64,000 nt of DNA from the NCBI GenBank assembly GCA_024134725.1, contig CP099863.1:611001-675000 (forward strand). Reading direction: 5' to 3'. The stretch comes from Bacillus sp. 1780r2a1 (GTDB lineage: Bacteria > Bacillota > Bacilli > Bacillales > Bacillaceae_H). This document shows, piece by piece, positions 33,266 through 43,687 of the stretch. The translations under genes and the position numbers were made by a program. The notes under the pieces were generated by a model. That model was not told the origin of the DNA. It did not search any database and saw only the letters and a list, made by a program, of their open reading frames with translations. The first letter of the stretch is position 1. Every line of letters starts with the position of its first letter.

Positions 33266-34468
33266 TTAAGATGTGACAGATGTAGCTTTTTGTTCTTTGG
33301 CTAGGTATTCAATTGCAGCTGTGCCCAGTGTTTTTGAAGCAATTAACATTGCTTTTTCATTAAAATCAAATTTGGGATGGTGGTGTGGGTAAGGAGTATC
33401 GACGCCGTCAGGCTGCGCTCCTGTAAAAAAGAATGTTCCTTTTACATGTTGAAGGTAATAGGCAAAGTCTTCTCCCCCCATTTGCGGTTCGGTTTCTTCC
33501 ACTTTTTCCACCTCTGGGATTGTTTCTGCTACTTTTGCTAAGAACGCATTTTCTTCGCTATGATTGACAACAGCGGGGTAGCCACGCTTAAACGAATAAT
33601 CATAGGAAGCATCAGCAGCTAAGCAAGTTCCCTGAATAACACGCTCAATTTCTCTTTCCATATCATTGCGTACGTCTTCGCTAAACGTGCGAACTGTACC
33701 AATAAGTTTTGCGGAGTCAGCAATTACGTTAAAAGCATTTTCCGCTACGAAAGAACCAACAGTAATGACGGCTGATTCTACTGGGTTGACGCGTCTGCTG
33801 ACGATTTGCTGCAAGTTAACAACAAGTTGAGAAGCGATGACGATTGCATCTTTTGTTTTATGAGGCTGTGCCCCGTGGCCGCCAGCACCTTTAACCGTAA
33901 TTTCAAATCGGTCAGCTGCTGCCATAAACGGACCGTTTCTGTGCTGAATGACACCGGTAGGAGTAACCGCCCATAAATGTGTGCCGAAGATAGCATCTAC
34001 CCCATCTAAGCATCCATCTTCAATCATTGGTTTCGCTCCACCAGGCGCATACTCTTCAGCATGCTGATGAATGAATACAATCGTTCCTTCTAACTGGTTT
34101 TTTAGCTGTTGAATGGATTTAGCCAGAACTAAAAGGGTAGCCGTGTGTCCATCGTGTCCACAAGCGTGCATTACACCAGGGACAGTTGATTTATAAGGGA
34201 CGTCTTTTTCATCTTGGATGGCTAAAGCATCAAAGTCGGCACGTAAAGCAACCGTTGGTCCAGGTTTCTCTCCTTTAATCGTTGCAACAATACCATTCCC
34301 GCCAACGTTTGCCCGATAAGGAACGCCAATTTTGTCATAAAAAGCACGAATATAAGTAGCTGTTTGGAATTCTTTAAAGGAAGGTTCAGGGTATTGGTGA
34401 AGATGGCGTCTAATTTGGATCATTTCGTCATAGCTTTTTTCTAGTAAAGAGTGTAGTTCTGAAATCAT
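33266..34468 (-). CDS. yhaA: M20 family amidohydrolase
   Basis: A 400-residue metal amidohydrolase of the hippurate/IAA-amino-acid hydrolase type: HACGHDGHTATLLVLAK and HQHAEEYAPGGAKPM carry the metal ligands, MGGEDFAYY the C-terminal one. Position next to ecsC matches B. subtilis YhaA. Substrate probably an N-acyl amino acid. AAAGGATC precedes ATG 34468. Confidence 0.92.
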   Translation of the reverse strand: MISELHSLLEKSYDEMIQIRRHLHQYPEPSFKEFQTATYIRAFYDKIGVPYRANVGGNGIVATIKGEKPGPTVALRADFDALAIQDEKDVPYKSTVPGVMHACGHDGHTATLLVLAKSIQQLKNQLEGTIVFIHQHAEEYAPGGAKPMIEDGCLDGVDAIFGTHLWAVTPTGVIQHRNGPFMAAADRFEITVKGAGGHGAQPHKTKDAIVIASQLVVNLQQIVSRRVNPVESAVITVGSFVAENAFNVIADSAKLIGTVRTFSEDVRNDMEREIERVIQGTCLAADASYDYSFKRGYPAVVNHSEENAFLAKVAETIPEVEKVEETEPQMGGEDFAYYLQHVKGTFFFTGAQPDGVDTPYPHHHPKFDFNEKAMLIASKTLGTAAIEYLAKEQKATSVTS

Positions 34469-34660
34469 TAAGTCAGATCCTTTCGTTGATAATAGCTATT
34501 TGTAGAGTTTTCTTTAAATAAATAAATAGTTTAGAATTATTTGACATTTTATATTATATCAATAATCGTTGAAAATGAAAACAAATGAAGCGTTCCCAAT
34601 AAAAAATTGATTGCACATTTGCTTTTGTTCGATGAATAATAGAAGGAGATGAATTTATAC

Positions 34661-35326
34661 ATGAGGAAGTGGCGTATGAAATATCGGTTTATTCTTTTAT
34701 TATTACTTGCACTGATGGGAATGTTTATAGGCGTTGTTATAACAATCGATGGTCCGGTGCATGGAATAGATGCATTCTTTCTAACAATTGCTACAGACAT
34801 ACATAATCATCAGTTAGTAATTCAAATTTTAGAAGGTACCTCATTTTTTGCTTCAAAGCCGATGATTATTGTTTTATCCCTTTTACTTGTTGGAATATTA
34901 GGCTTTAACAAACGTGATGCTGTAGGAGCTGTGACTGTATTGGCTTTTGTTTTAAGCGGTTATTTACTGAACAATGCCGTCAAAGTATGGATTGAACGCC
35001 TCCGTCCGACGCTAGGAGTAGAAGGTTACAGCTTTCCAAGTGGTCATGCGATGCTGGGATTGATGCTGTATGGGTTTTTGTTGTTTTTTATTATTCTTTA
35101 TGTGAAAAACGAAGCATTGAAAAAGGCTTCAATTGTTGTTTTTAGTTTACTAATTTTATTCATTGGTATTAGTCGTTTCCTATTAGCTGAGCACTATATG
35201 ACAGATGTTTTGGGTGGCTACTTGTTAGGTGGTTTTTGGTTGACGGTAGGATTGCTATTTTATACGTTGGTAAAGGCGTATTTAGCACCAACTACTCCAA
35301 TGAGTTCAAAGCAATACATGGGATGA
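34661..35326 (+). CDS. PAP2-family phosphatase
   Basis: About 221 residues, six membrane segments. PAP2 motifs are KVWIERLRP, PSGHAM and SRFLLAEHYMTDVLGGYLLG. ATG 34661 is chosen over in-frame ATG 34649, which the AAGGAG would touch. Likely undecaprenyl-pyrophosphate or phosphatidic-acid-type lipid phosphatase. Not at this site in B. subtilis as far as I recall. Confidence 0.88.
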   Translation: MRKWRMKYRFILLLLLALMGMFIGVVITIDGPVHGIDAFFLTIATDIHNHQLVIQILEGTSFFASKPMIIVLSLLLVGILGFNKRDAVGAVTVLAFVLSGYLLNNAVKVWIERLRPTLGVEGYSFPSGHAMLGLMLYGFLLFFIILYVKNEALKKASIVVFSLLILFIGISRFLLAEHYMTDVLGGYLLGGFWLTVGLLFYTLVKAYLAPTTPMSSKQYMG

Positions 35327-35362
35327 AAAAAATCTGGTCTAGATTACTAGACCAGGTTTTTT
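35326..35362 (+). terminator. Terminator of the PAP2 gene
   Basis: Stem AATCTGGTCTAG / CTAGACCAGGTT with T7. Confidence 0.85.
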
Positions 35363-35460
35363 TCGTATTTGAAGTTAACTATACTGCTCATGCTTGTTCC
35401 TTCTTTAACGGTATGGTTATAGATATGGTTTAAACGCTATATTTTATAAAAAAGTAAAGT

Positions 35461-36852
35461 TTAAATAAGGAACATCGCTACAATGGTCGTGACAACTAAG
35501 CCGATTGCCACTGGCTTTAAGTTTCTGCGGGCTAGCTCAAACGGACTCACACCACAAATAGCTGCAGCGGGAATTAATGCCCAAGGAATGAGCGTACCGC
35601 CACCAACCCAAATGCCTGCGATTTGGCCTAAAGCAGTAAGCGTAGCAGCACCGCTGCCAATTGCAGTAGCAAATAGTTGAGAAATCGATCCTACAAGTGA
35701 AATGCCTGAGAAGCCAGAGCCATCTAAGCCTGTAATCGCACCGATTGTCATAACGGTAACGGCAGCAATCTGTTCGTTTAATGGAACAACCGAAGAAATG
35801 GCTACGCCTAAATCATTTACAATTCCGTGAGAACCCTTTGGTAAAAAGTCTCCGATAATACTCGTAAACCCAGCATCTCCTAAATAGAAGAAAGCAGCAA
35901 TAGGTATCACCGGACCAAACACTTTAAATCCAAACTGAAATCCTTCAATTAGATAAGACGTTGTTTTTTCTAATCCTTTGTTTTGATGTCCGATAATGGA
36001 GATAATCATTAAAATGAAAAGTGAAGTACCCCCAATTAACGCCGTTGCATCTCCACCTTGTAAATCAAATGCAAACATTGCCCAGACGTTTAAAGCAAAT
36101 AATAATGGAATGAAAAGTGCTAGAATCCTTCTCATGTAAAGAGGAATGCGAACCCTTTCGTTGTTTTCAGCTGCTGCAATAAGAGGAGAACCTTGAACTG
36201 GTAGTGTACCGTTCTTTAAATCTCTTTTTAAAAAGATAAAAGCCGTAACGGTGGTGACAACGCCCATTGTAATAACTAATGGGATGCTCGCTTGAATAAC
36301 ATCTGAAACGGGTAATCCAGCTGCATCGGCTGTTAGCTTCGGTGCTGCTTGGATGACAAAGTCCCCTGAAAGAGCAATGCCGTGCCCGAATAGATTCATA
36401 GCCATTGCAACACCAAGTGCTGGTAATCCAGCTCTTAATGCCACAGGTAATAAGACGGCCCCTAATAGTGCAATGGCTGGAGAAGGCCAGAAAAAGAAGG
36501 AAATGACCATCATGACAAGTCCAATAACCCAATAAGCAAGACTAGGTGTCTTAATGAAGCGAGCAAAAGGAGAAATCATCATGTCGTTGACGCCCGTTGT
36601 AATAAGTGCTTTACTCATGGAAACGATAATTGAAATGATTAAAATAGTAGGTAGCAGCTCTGTAATAGCATAGATAAAACTTGAAAAGACGCTGCTAATT
36701 GAACCTGTTAGAGAAGAAGTAGCAGTGAATGACAGAAGAAAAATACCGATAATACAAATGATTGTAGTATCTCGTCTCATAATCATAAACCCTAAGATAA
36801 GTAAAATAAAACAAACGTATATCCAATGAAGAGAAACGAGGTCGATTCCCAT
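35461..36852 (-). CDS. yhfA: YhfA, multi-pass membrane transporter-like protein
   Basis: 463 residues, the length I recall for B. subtilis YhfA, with about 12 hydrophobic segments. Motif-like GLDGSGFSGISLVGSISQLFATAIGSGAATLTALGQIAGIWVGGGTLIPWALIP resembles GntP/citrate-lactate-type permeases in style. Substrate unknown. TAGGGGGATTTTTT precedes ATG 36852. Confidence 0.83.
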   Translation of the reverse strand: MGIDLVSLHWIYVCFILLILGFMIMRRDTTIICIIGIFLLSFTATSSLTGSISSVFSSFIYAITELLPTILIISIIVSMSKALITTGVNDMMISPFARFIKTPSLAYWVIGLVMMVISFFFWPSPAIALLGAVLLPVALRAGLPALGVAMAMNLFGHGIALSGDFVIQAAPKLTADAAGLPVSDVIQASIPLVITMGVVTTVTAFIFLKRDLKNGTLPVQGSPLIAAAENNERVRIPLYMRRILALFIPLLFALNVWAMFAFDLQGGDATALIGGTSLFILMIISIIGHQNKGLEKTTSYLIEGFQFGFKVFGPVIPIAAFFYLGDAGFTSIIGDFLPKGSHGIVNDLGVAISSVVPLNEQIAAVTVMTIGAITGLDGSGFSGISLVGSISQLFATAIGSGAATLTALGQIAGIWVGGGTLIPWALIPAAAICGVSPFELARRNLKPVAIGLVVTTIVAMFLI

Positions 36853-36938
36853 AAAAAATCCCCCTATAGTTCAGTGTATAGTATCATATGAATGGGTGTT
36901 TTCATATGACACTGACCTAGTAGGGAGAGTAGCTGTCT

Positions 36939-37445
36939 TTAGTGCATAATATGATAGCTCGTGACGTAGGAAGGTCTCAGAAAAATAGCTGGTTGTTTAT
37001 CTACTCCTTCTGATGTTCCGCGCTTTTTGTGAGCTTGGTTATATGCTTGAGACGCTTGCCAATCAGTAAAGGATTTTTCTTCTTCCCAAGCAGTTAAAAT
37101 AATATAGGTATCGTTGCTTAGTGGACGCAAAACGCGAATTGCAGCAAAGCCAGGTTCTTTTTCAATTAAGCGAGCTCGTTGGTTAAATCTACTTTCAAAT
37201 GAAGGACGTCCTTCATCTGTAACCGCAATGTTGTTCATTACCACATATTTTCCATCTGCAATCGAGCCTACGTGATCTAGCGCTTCATAATTATGTCCTT
37301 CTTTAAATATCGTTTCACCAGTTGTTTCATGTAAAAGGCAGCCTTGGTCGCCTTCTTTATGAAGTAAATACAACTTTTCTTTAGGATGTTGCTCTTTTAA
37401 GCGTTGTAAAAATTCAATGGTTCCATATGTAATAAAGAAATTCAT
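36939..37445 (-). CDS. hmoB: Heme-degrading monooxygenase HmoB
   Basis: 168 residues from ATG 37445 (AAGGAGTG ahead; the frame is open further upstream without support). C-terminal antibiotic-biosynthesis-monooxygenase (ABM) domain: FESRFNQRARLIEKEPGFAAIRVLRP and YIILTAWEEEKSFTDWQASQAYNQAHKK. This is YhgC/HmoB, which opens the heme ring to release iron. It lies near the hemEHY cluster. Confidence 0.9.
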   Translation of the reverse strand: MNFFITYGTIEFLQRLKEQHPKEKLYLLHKEGDQGCLLHETTGETIFKEGHNYEALDHVGSIADGKYVVMNNIAVTDEGRPSFESRFNQRARLIEKEPGFAAIRVLRPLSNDTYIILTAWEEEKSFTDWQASQAYNQAHKKRGTSEGVDKQPAIFLRPSYVTSYHIMH

Positions 37446-37641
37446 TTTTGAACACTCCTTCTCAATTGGAAAATGCATACATTTTAAAGAGGTTAATCAT
37501 ACTAAAATTATAAAATGTTAAACAAAAAAATACAAAAATAGATGCTCGTCCTTTAAGATGATAGTGACAGGCTCATGCTTTCTTCATATGACCGCCGTAC
37601 TACATACGCTATTATGCAATGAAAAGAAGAGAGGTGGTAGC

Positions 37642-39777
37642 ATGTACAAACGAGCACTTTATCTATTCTCTGCCGTAGCGGGCATTTTATTATTTGCTCT
37701 GATTGGCTATATTATGATTTTGTTTTTTGGGAGTTATGTAATTGACGAGAAAAAATTTGTCATGAATTCTGCTACAAAGTTGGTTAACGAAAACGGTGAT
37801 GAGATTACTAAGCTGTATGTGGAAAACCGAGATCCAATTTCAATAGAAGAGGTGCCAAAGCATGTGCAAAACGCATTTATTGCAGTTGAAGATGTCCGTT
37901 TCTACGAGCATCACGGCATCGATGTAAAAGCAATTGGACGTGCTCTATATAAAGATATTTTAGCAGGTAGTAAAGTGGAAGGTGGAAGCACGCTGACACA
38001 ACAACTAGCTAAAAATATCTTTTTGACAAATGATAAGTCATGGCTTCGTAAAACAAAAGAAGTAATGGTAGCTATTAACTTAGAGCAGCGCTATAGTAAA
38101 CAAAAAATCCTAGAAATGTATTTAAATCAAATTTATTTTGGACACGGTGCTTACGGTATTCAAGCTGCAGCTCAGCTGTACTTTAACAAAGATGTAGCAG
38201 AGCTTACCGTAGAAGAAGGAGCTCTGCTAGCTGCTCTTCCAAAAGGTCCAAATTCATATTCTCCTATCCTTCATCCAGAGAAGAGTATTGAACGGCGAAA
38301 CGTGGTATTAAATTCGATGCAAAAAGCTGATTTTTTAAGTGCAGAAGAGGTGGTGCGATTGCAAGGACGCACGCTTAGTTTAGATGTACAGCAAAAAACG
38401 AAAAATCCTGCTTATTTAACCTATATTGATATGGTAATTGAAGAAGCAGCGGAAAAGCATCACATTTCAAGCAATGATCTATTGAGAGGTGGATATACGG
38501 TAACCGTTCCTATGAACAAAAGTTATCAGGAAACGGCTTATGAATTATTTCAGCAAGCTGCTTATTTTCCGGGAGTGGATGAACAAGCCCAAGGAGCTTT
38601 TATATTGATGGACCATCATACGGGGGGCGTTTTATCGGTAATAGGTGGACGAGACTATGTGCAAAAAGGATTAAATCGTGTAAATGTAAAGCGTCAGCCT
38701 GGTTCAACGATGAAGCCTTTGGCAGTTTATGGGCCGGCTTTGCAGGAAGCTCTGTATAAGCCATACTCACTTTTAAGTGATGAGAAGCAAAACTTTGGAC
38801 AATATAAGCCCCAAAATATTAACGGGCAGTATGCAGGAAAAGTCACAATGTACGACGCAATTAAAGACTCTAAGAACATTCCAGCAGTTTGGACCTTGAA
38901 TAAGCTAGGAATTTCGAGTGCAAAAGACTATTTAACAAAGCTGGACATAGAAACAGAAGACAAGGGTCTATCCATTGCATTAGGAGGACTAACAGAAGGA
39001 GTTACGCCTCTTCAACTAGCATCTGCCTATAGTACGTTTGCACAGAATGGTGAAAAAAAAGAACCTTACTTTATTTCAGAGATTCAAGATCATAACGGTG
39101 ATGTAATTGCTAAGGCAGAGCAGAGTGATAAAAAGGTATTTTCAAAGCAAAACGCATGGTATATGACAAAAATGCTAGAGGCTGTTGTCAAAGACGGAAC
39201 AGCATCCGTAGGCAAATATGAAGGAGCTCTTGCTGGAAAAACAGGATCCACTTCCTATGCAGGCGTGAAAGGAGCAACACGTGATGCTTGGTTTGTTGGG
39301 TATACCCCAAATGTAGTTGGAGCGGTTTGGATGGGGTATGATCGTACGGATAGCCAGCATTATCTTACAAAGGGAAGCTCCTATCCAAGTCAATTGTTCA
39401 AAGATATTTTGACAGAGGCAGAGCAAGAAACAGATAAAGCATTCAAAAAACCAAAAGGCATCAACGATTTACCTGAACCAATTAGGCTGCCAATTATTAA
39501 CTCACTCAAACAAGAACTAACATTTCAACCGTTTGGACTATTAACGGTTAGCCTAACATGGGAAGCTTCCGAAGATAAACGCGTTGTCTACTATGTTTAT
39601 GAAAAGCGAGGCAGGGAACAAAATGTAATTGGAAAAGTGAAAGGCAAAGGGGCATACGAAGTAGACCGCGTAAACCTATTTAAATCACCAACATACTACA
39701 TCGTTCCCTATAACTCCCAAACAAAAGAAGAAGGAATGCCTTCTAATGAGGTAACACCAACATTGTTTAGCGATTAA
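37642..39777 (+). CDS. pbpF: Class A penicillin-binding protein PbpF (PBP2c)
   Basis: 711 residues from ATG 37642 behind AGAGAGGTGG. One N-terminal membrane anchor (FSAVAGILLFALIGYIMILFF). Glycosyltransferase domain EDVRFYEHHGID, GGSTLTQQLAKNIFL and RKTKEVMVAINLE. Transpeptidase domain with SxxK (RQPGSTMKPL), SKN (KDSKNIP) and KTGS (AGKTGSTSY). In B. subtilis pbpF is adjacent to hemE and expressed in sporulation. A bifunctional murein synthase. Confidence 0.94.
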   Translation: MYKRALYLFSAVAGILLFALIGYIMILFFGSYVIDEKKFVMNSATKLVNENGDEITKLYVENRDPISIEEVPKHVQNAFIAVEDVRFYEHHGIDVKAIGRALYKDILAGSKVEGGSTLTQQLAKNIFLTNDKSWLRKTKEVMVAINLEQRYSKQKILEMYLNQIYFGHGAYGIQAAAQLYFNKDVAELTVEEGALLAALPKGPNSYSPILHPEKSIERRNVVLNSMQKADFLSAEEVVRLQGRTLSLDVQQKTKNPAYLTYIDMVIEEAAEKHHISSNDLLRGGYTVTVPMNKSYQETAYELFQQAAYFPGVDEQAQGAFILMDHHTGGVLSVIGGRDYVQKGLNRVNVKRQPGSTMKPLAVYGPALQEALYKPYSLLSDEKQNFGQYKPQNINGQYAGKVTMYDAIKDSKNIPAVWTLNKLGISSAKDYLTKLDIETEDKGLSIALGGLTEGVTPLQLASAYSTFAQNGEKKEPYFISEIQDHNGDVIAKAEQSDKKVFSKQNAWYMTKMLEAVVKDGTASVGKYEGALAGKTGSTSYAGVKGATRDAWFVGYTPNVVGAVWMGYDRTDSQHYLTKGSSYPSQLFKDILTEAEQETDKAFKKPKGINDLPEPIRLPIINSLKQELTFQPFGLLTVSLTWEASEDKRVVYYVYEKRGREQNVIGKVKGKGAYEVDRVNLFKSPTYYIVPYNSQTKEEGMPSNEVTPTLFSD

Positions 39778-39799
39778 ATTGTTATAGTTAGTCGATTTT

Positions 39800-39828
39800 T
39801 TGACATTTTGAGCAGGTGTCTATACAAC
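39800..39828 (+). promoter_or_regulatory. Promoter of hemEHY
   Basis: TTGACA with TATACA at 15 nt or TACAAC at 17 nt. A hairpin AACCGCAG / CTGCGGTT lies between it and hemE at 39871-39898 without a T tract. Confidence 0.55.
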
Positions 39829-39969
39829 GGATACAGAAATGAGTATAGTGACAAGTAGAGAAAAGAGATAAACCGCAGTTTTTATCAGGCTGCGGTTAGT
39901 ATTGAGGACAAGTTTGGTTAGGAAAAACAAATAGTACTTGAGATGAACAGATAGAGAAAGGTGGAAGCC

Positions 39970-41013
39970 ATGAATCAACAACTGATGAATGATACATTTT
40001 TAAAAGCATGCCGAGGAGAAAAGACAGATCATGTACCAGTTTGGTATATGCGTCAAGCAGGCCGCTCTCAGCCGGAATATCGTGCTTTAAAGGAAAAGTA
40101 TTCACTGTTTGAAATTACGCATCAGCCTGAATTAGGGGCTTATGTGACGCGCTTACCAGTTGAGCAGTACGGAGTCGATGCAGCTATTTTATATAAAGAT
40201 ATTATGACACCGCTTCCTGCAATTGGAGTGGATGTTGAGATTAAAACAGGTATTGGTCCCGTGATTTCAAACCCAATTCGTTCGATGCAAGATGTTGAAA
40301 ACTTAGGGTATATTACACCTGAAGAAGATGTAGCCTATGTATTAGATACAATTAAGCTGTTAACAACGGAGCAGCTGAACGTTCCTTTAATTGGATTTGC
40401 TGGTGCACCTTTTACAGTAGCTAGCTACATGATTGAAGGCGGCCCTTCTAAAAATTATAATAAGACAAAAGCATTTATGTATACAGAGCCAAAGGCTTGG
40501 TTTGCATTAATGGATAAGTTAGCAGATATGACAATTACATATGTAAAGGCACAGATAGATGCTGGAGCAAGGGCTATTCAAATCTTTGATTCATGGGTCG
40601 GCGCGTTAAACGTAGCAGACTATCGCTACTTTATTAAACCAGTAATGAATCGGATTTTTACAGAGCTAAGAGAAAAGAATGTTCCGCTTATCATGTTTGG
40701 CGTAGGGGCAAGTCACTTGGCAAAAGAATGGCACGACCTTCCTCTAGACGTAGTAGGTCTTGATTGGCGTATGCAGGTTCAAGAAGCACGAGAGCTTGGT
40801 CTAACTAAAACGCTGCAAGGTAATCTAGATCCAGCAATTTTACTAGCTCCTTGGGAAGTAATCGAAGAACGTGCAAAAGCGATCCTTGATCAAGGAATGC
40901 AACAAGACGGGTATATCTTTAACTTAGGACACGGTGTATTTCCACAGGTTAATCCTGAGACGTTGAAAAGGCTTACTGCTTTTATTCATGAATATTCAGC
41001 AAATAGACAATAA
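39970..41013 (+). CDS. hemE: Uroporphyrinogen decarboxylase
   Basis: 347 residues from ATG 39970 behind AGAAAGGTGG. N-terminal [16 protein letters not shown], then [35 protein letters not shown] and [13 protein letters not shown] mark HemE. It converts uroporphyrinogen III to coproporphyrinogen III. First gene of hemEHY. Confidence 0.97.
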   Translation: MNQQLMNDTFLKACRGEKTDHVPVWYMRQAGRSQPEYRALKEKYSLFEITHQPELGAYVTRLPVEQYGVDAAILYKDIMTPLPAIGVDVEIKTGIGPVISNPIRSMQDVENLGYITPEEDVAYVLDTIKLLTTEQLNVPLIGFAGAPFTVASYMIEGGPSKNYNKTKAFMYTEPKAWFALMDKLADMTITYVKAQIDAGARAIQIFDSWVGALNVADYRYFIKPVMNRIFTELREKNVPLIMFGVGASHLAKEWHDLPLDVVGLDWRMQVQEARELGLTKTLQGNLDPAILLAPWEVIEERAKAILDQGMQQDGYIFNLGHGVFPQVNPETLKRLTAFIHEYSANRQ

Positions 41014-41108
41014 ATTGTCAAAAAAAACAGAGCCTTATTTTTTGTTTTTTCATTTTTGTTCATGAGAAAATATAGGAACAGACGGATTTTAACAAAGAGG
41101 TGTAAATC

Positions 41109-42056
41109 ATGAGTAAAAAAGTCATGGGGTTACTCGTAATGGCTTACGGTACGCCATATAAAGAAGAAGATATCGAAAGGTATTACACGCATATCAGAAG
41201 AGGAAGAAAGCCATCTGAAGAAGCGCTTGAAGATTTAAAACAGCGTTATGAAGCAATAGGAGGCATTTCACCGTTAGCGAAAATCACTGAAGAGCAAATG
41301 CGATGTCTTGAGCAGCATTTAAATGAAATTCAAGACGACATTGAGTTTAAGGCTTATCTGGGCCTTAAACATATTGAGCCATTTGTTGAAGAAGCAGTAG
41401 AGCAGATGCACAAAGATGGGATTAAAGAAGCAGTTAGCATTGTGCTTGCTCCACATTTTTCAACGTTTAGTGTGAAATCTTACAATGGTCGTGCAAAAGA
41501 AACAGCTGAAAAACTAGGCGGCTTGGTTATTCATTCAATTGAAAGCTGGTATAAAGAGCCTAAGTTCATTAATTATTGGGTTAGAAAAGTTAAACAAACG
41601 TTTGATTTAATGTCAGACGCTGAAAAACAAAAAGCCGTACTCATTGTATCAGCTCATAGTCTTCCAGAGAAAATTATTGCGGCTGGAGACCCTTACCCAC
41701 AGCAGCTACAGGAAACAGCGGATCTTATTGCTGAAGGTGCGGGAGTTAGCAATTACGAAGTGGGATGGCAAAGTGAAGGCAATACGCCAGATCCATGGAT
41801 TGGTCCAGACGTACAGGATTTAACACGTGATTTGTATGAGCATAAAGGCTATCGTTCTTTCGTATATACACCTGTAGGATTTATTGCGGATCATCTTGAA
41901 GTGTTGTACGATAATGATTATGAATGCAAGGTTGTAACGGATGAATTAGGTGCAAACTACTATCGTCCAGAAATGCCGAATGCAAAGCCTGAATTTATTG
42001 ATGCATTAGCAACAGTAGTGTTAAAGAAAGTAAATAACGAATCTCAAAATCAATAA
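41109..42056 (+). CDS. hemH: Ferrochelatase (coproporphyrin ferrochelatase)
   Basis: 315 residues. [25 protein letters not shown] start, catalytic His in [18 protein letters not shown], and [13 protein letters not shown]. In Firmicutes this enzyme (CpfC) inserts iron into coproporphyrin III. AAAGAGGTG precedes ATG. Confidence 0.96.
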   Translation: MSKKVMGLLVMAYGTPYKEEDIERYYTHIRRGRKPSEEALEDLKQRYEAIGGISPLAKITEEQMRCLEQHLNEIQDDIEFKAYLGLKHIEPFVEEAVEQMHKDGIKEAVSIVLAPHFSTFSVKSYNGRAKETAEKLGGLVIHSIESWYKEPKFINYWVRKVKQTFDLMSDAEKQKAVLIVSAHSLPEKIIAAGDPYPQQLQETADLIAEGAGVSNYEVGWQSEGNTPDPWIGPDVQDLTRDLYEHKGYRSFVYTPVGFIADHLEVLYDNDYECKVVTDELGANYYRPEMPNAKPEFIDALATVVLKKVNNESQNQ

Positions 42057-42063
42057 AAAATAG

Positions 42064-42100
42064 AAGAAGCGAGCTATAACCTTAGCCGCTTCTCTTTCTA
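42064..42100 (+). terminator. Weak hairpin between hemH and hemY
   Basis: AGAAGCG...CGCTTCT with an inner GCTA/TAGC pair and a weak T-rich tail; may attenuate or stabilise the hemEHY message. Confidence 0.45.
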
Positions 42101-42128
42101 TTGAATTTAATGAAAAGGCGATGATTAC

Positions 42129-43565
42129 ATGACGGAAGCAAACAAAAAGATTGTTATCATCGGTGGTGGAATAACTGGTCTTTCAGCTGCCTATTACCTA
42201 CAAAAAGCGATTAAAGAGAAAGGCCTGCCGTATGAATTTCAATTAATTGAAGCAACCCATCGATTAGGAGGGAAAATTCAAACTGTAACCCGTGATGGTT
42301 TTACAATTGAAAGAGGTCCCGATTCCTTTTTAGCGCGCAAATTACCTGGTTCTAAGCTGGTAAAAGAAGTAGGGTTAGGAGATGAACTTGTTCATAACTC
42401 AACCGGACAGTCTTATGTACTGGTAAAAGAGAACCTTCATCCAATGCCAGAAGGTGCCGTAATGGGTGTGCCAACAAAGATTTCTCCGTTTGTAACAACG
42501 GGTCTATTTTCTCCCATTGGTAAACTACGCGCTGCTGCCGATTTTGTCATTCCCAAAACAAAGCATGAAGGAGACCAATCACTGGGCATGTTTTTTAGAA
42601 GACGCTTAGGCGATGAAGTTGTTGAAAACTTAATTGAGCCTTTGCTTTCTGGAATCTATGCGGGAGACATTGACCGCTTGAGTTTAAAATCAACATTTCC
42701 ACAGTTTTTACATGCAGAGCAGCGACACCGCAGTTTAATTGTTGGCATGAAGAAGTTTAAAGAACTTCAACCTAAGCAGGCTGAAGATGCTAATGCAAAA
42801 AAACAAGGTGCATTTTTAACATTGAAAAAAGGTCTGCAGTCGCTTGTTGATGCAATTGAAGAGCAGCTTGACCCGTTGGCGGTGGTCAAAGGAGTTAAAG
42901 TTGAAAAAGTAAATCGTATGGGTGAACAATATGATTTAACATTGAGCAATGGAAAAGAGATGAAAGCTGATGCAGTCATTATCACTTCTCCTCACTTCGC
43001 TGCTCAATCAATGTTGTCTCACTACCCAATCTTTGAGCCGCTTCGTGAGATGCCGTCTACTTCTGTTGCTACAGTAGCAATGGCTTTTCCTAAAGAAGCA
43101 GTGAAAGAAGATATTAATGGTACTGGATTCGTTGTATCTCGCAACAGTGATTATACAATTACAGCGTGTACATGGACACATAAAAAGTGGCCTCATTCTA
43201 CTCCAGACGGTAAAGTATTACTGCGTTGTTACGTGGGAAGAGCAGGAGACGAAGCCATTGTTGACCAGTCGGATGAAGAAATTGTCCAAGTGGTATTAGA
43301 GGATTTAAATCGCATTATGCAGATTACGGAAAAGCCAGAATTCTATGTGGTGACGAGATGGAAAAAAGCAATGCCTCAGTACACGGTTGGGCATCAAGAG
43401 CGCTTAGAAGAAATTACTCAAGCTATTGAAGAACAGCTTAAAGGTTTATATCTAGCAGGAAGCTCTTATGAAGGACTAGGATTACCCGACTGTATCGAAC
43501 AAGGTGAGGATGCAGCGAAGCAAGTCTTGAAATATTTTCAAGCAGAAAAAGCGGAGCAGAAGTAA
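42129..43565 (+). CDS. hemY: Coproporphyrinogen III oxidase (FAD-dependent HemY/CgoX)
   Basis: 478 residues. FAD-binding IIGGGITGLSAAYYLQKA, RLGGKIQT, ERGPDSFLARKLPG, and the C-terminal YLAGSSYEGLGLPDCIEQGEDAAKQVL. Oxidises coproporphyrinogen III to coproporphyrin III before HemH acts; the final HemQ step is encoded elsewhere. AAAAGGCGATG precedes ATG. Confidence 0.96.
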   Translation: MTEANKKIVIIGGGITGLSAAYYLQKAIKEKGLPYEFQLIEATHRLGGKIQTVTRDGFTIERGPDSFLARKLPGSKLVKEVGLGDELVHNSTGQSYVLVKENLHPMPEGAVMGVPTKISPFVTTGLFSPIGKLRAAADFVIPKTKHEGDQSLGMFFRRRLGDEVVENLIEPLLSGIYAGDIDRLSLKSTFPQFLHAEQRHRSLIVGMKKFKELQPKQAEDANAKKQGAFLTLKKGLQSLVDAIEEQLDPLAVVKGVKVEKVNRMGEQYDLTLSNGKEMKADAVIITSPHFAAQSMLSHYPIFEPLREMPSTSVATVAMAFPKEAVKEDINGTGFVVSRNSDYTITACTWTHKKWPHSTPDGKVLLRCYVGRAGDEAIVDQSDEEIVQVVLEDLNRIMQITEKPEFYVVTRWKKAMPQYTVGHQERLEEITQAIEEQLKGLYLAGSSYEGLGLPDCIEQGEDAAKQVLKYFQAEKAEQK

Positions 43566-43585
43566 ATCTGCTCCGCTTTTTCTGT
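43547..43585 (+). terminator. Terminator of hemEHY
   Basis: Stem AAAGCGGAGCAGA / TCTGCTCCGCTTT with T5; the 5' arm is the end of the hemY coding sequence. Confidence 0.88.
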
Positions 43586-43644
43586 AAGAACTTTCATGAG
43601 GTTGCGTAGTATAACAGATTTATGCTATAGTTACAACGTACTAA

Positions 43645-43669
43645 TTGACCATAATATTCATTTGGTCAA
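43645..43669. promoter_or_regulatory. Operator-like inverted repeat before yhgD
   Basis: TTGACCA (43645-43651) and TGGTCAA (43663-43669) flank an AT-rich 11-nt spacer, 19 nt before the TTG start. Likely autoregulatory site of the TetR-type protein. Confidence 0.65.
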
Positions 43670-43687
43670 AAAAGAGGGGTGTATCAA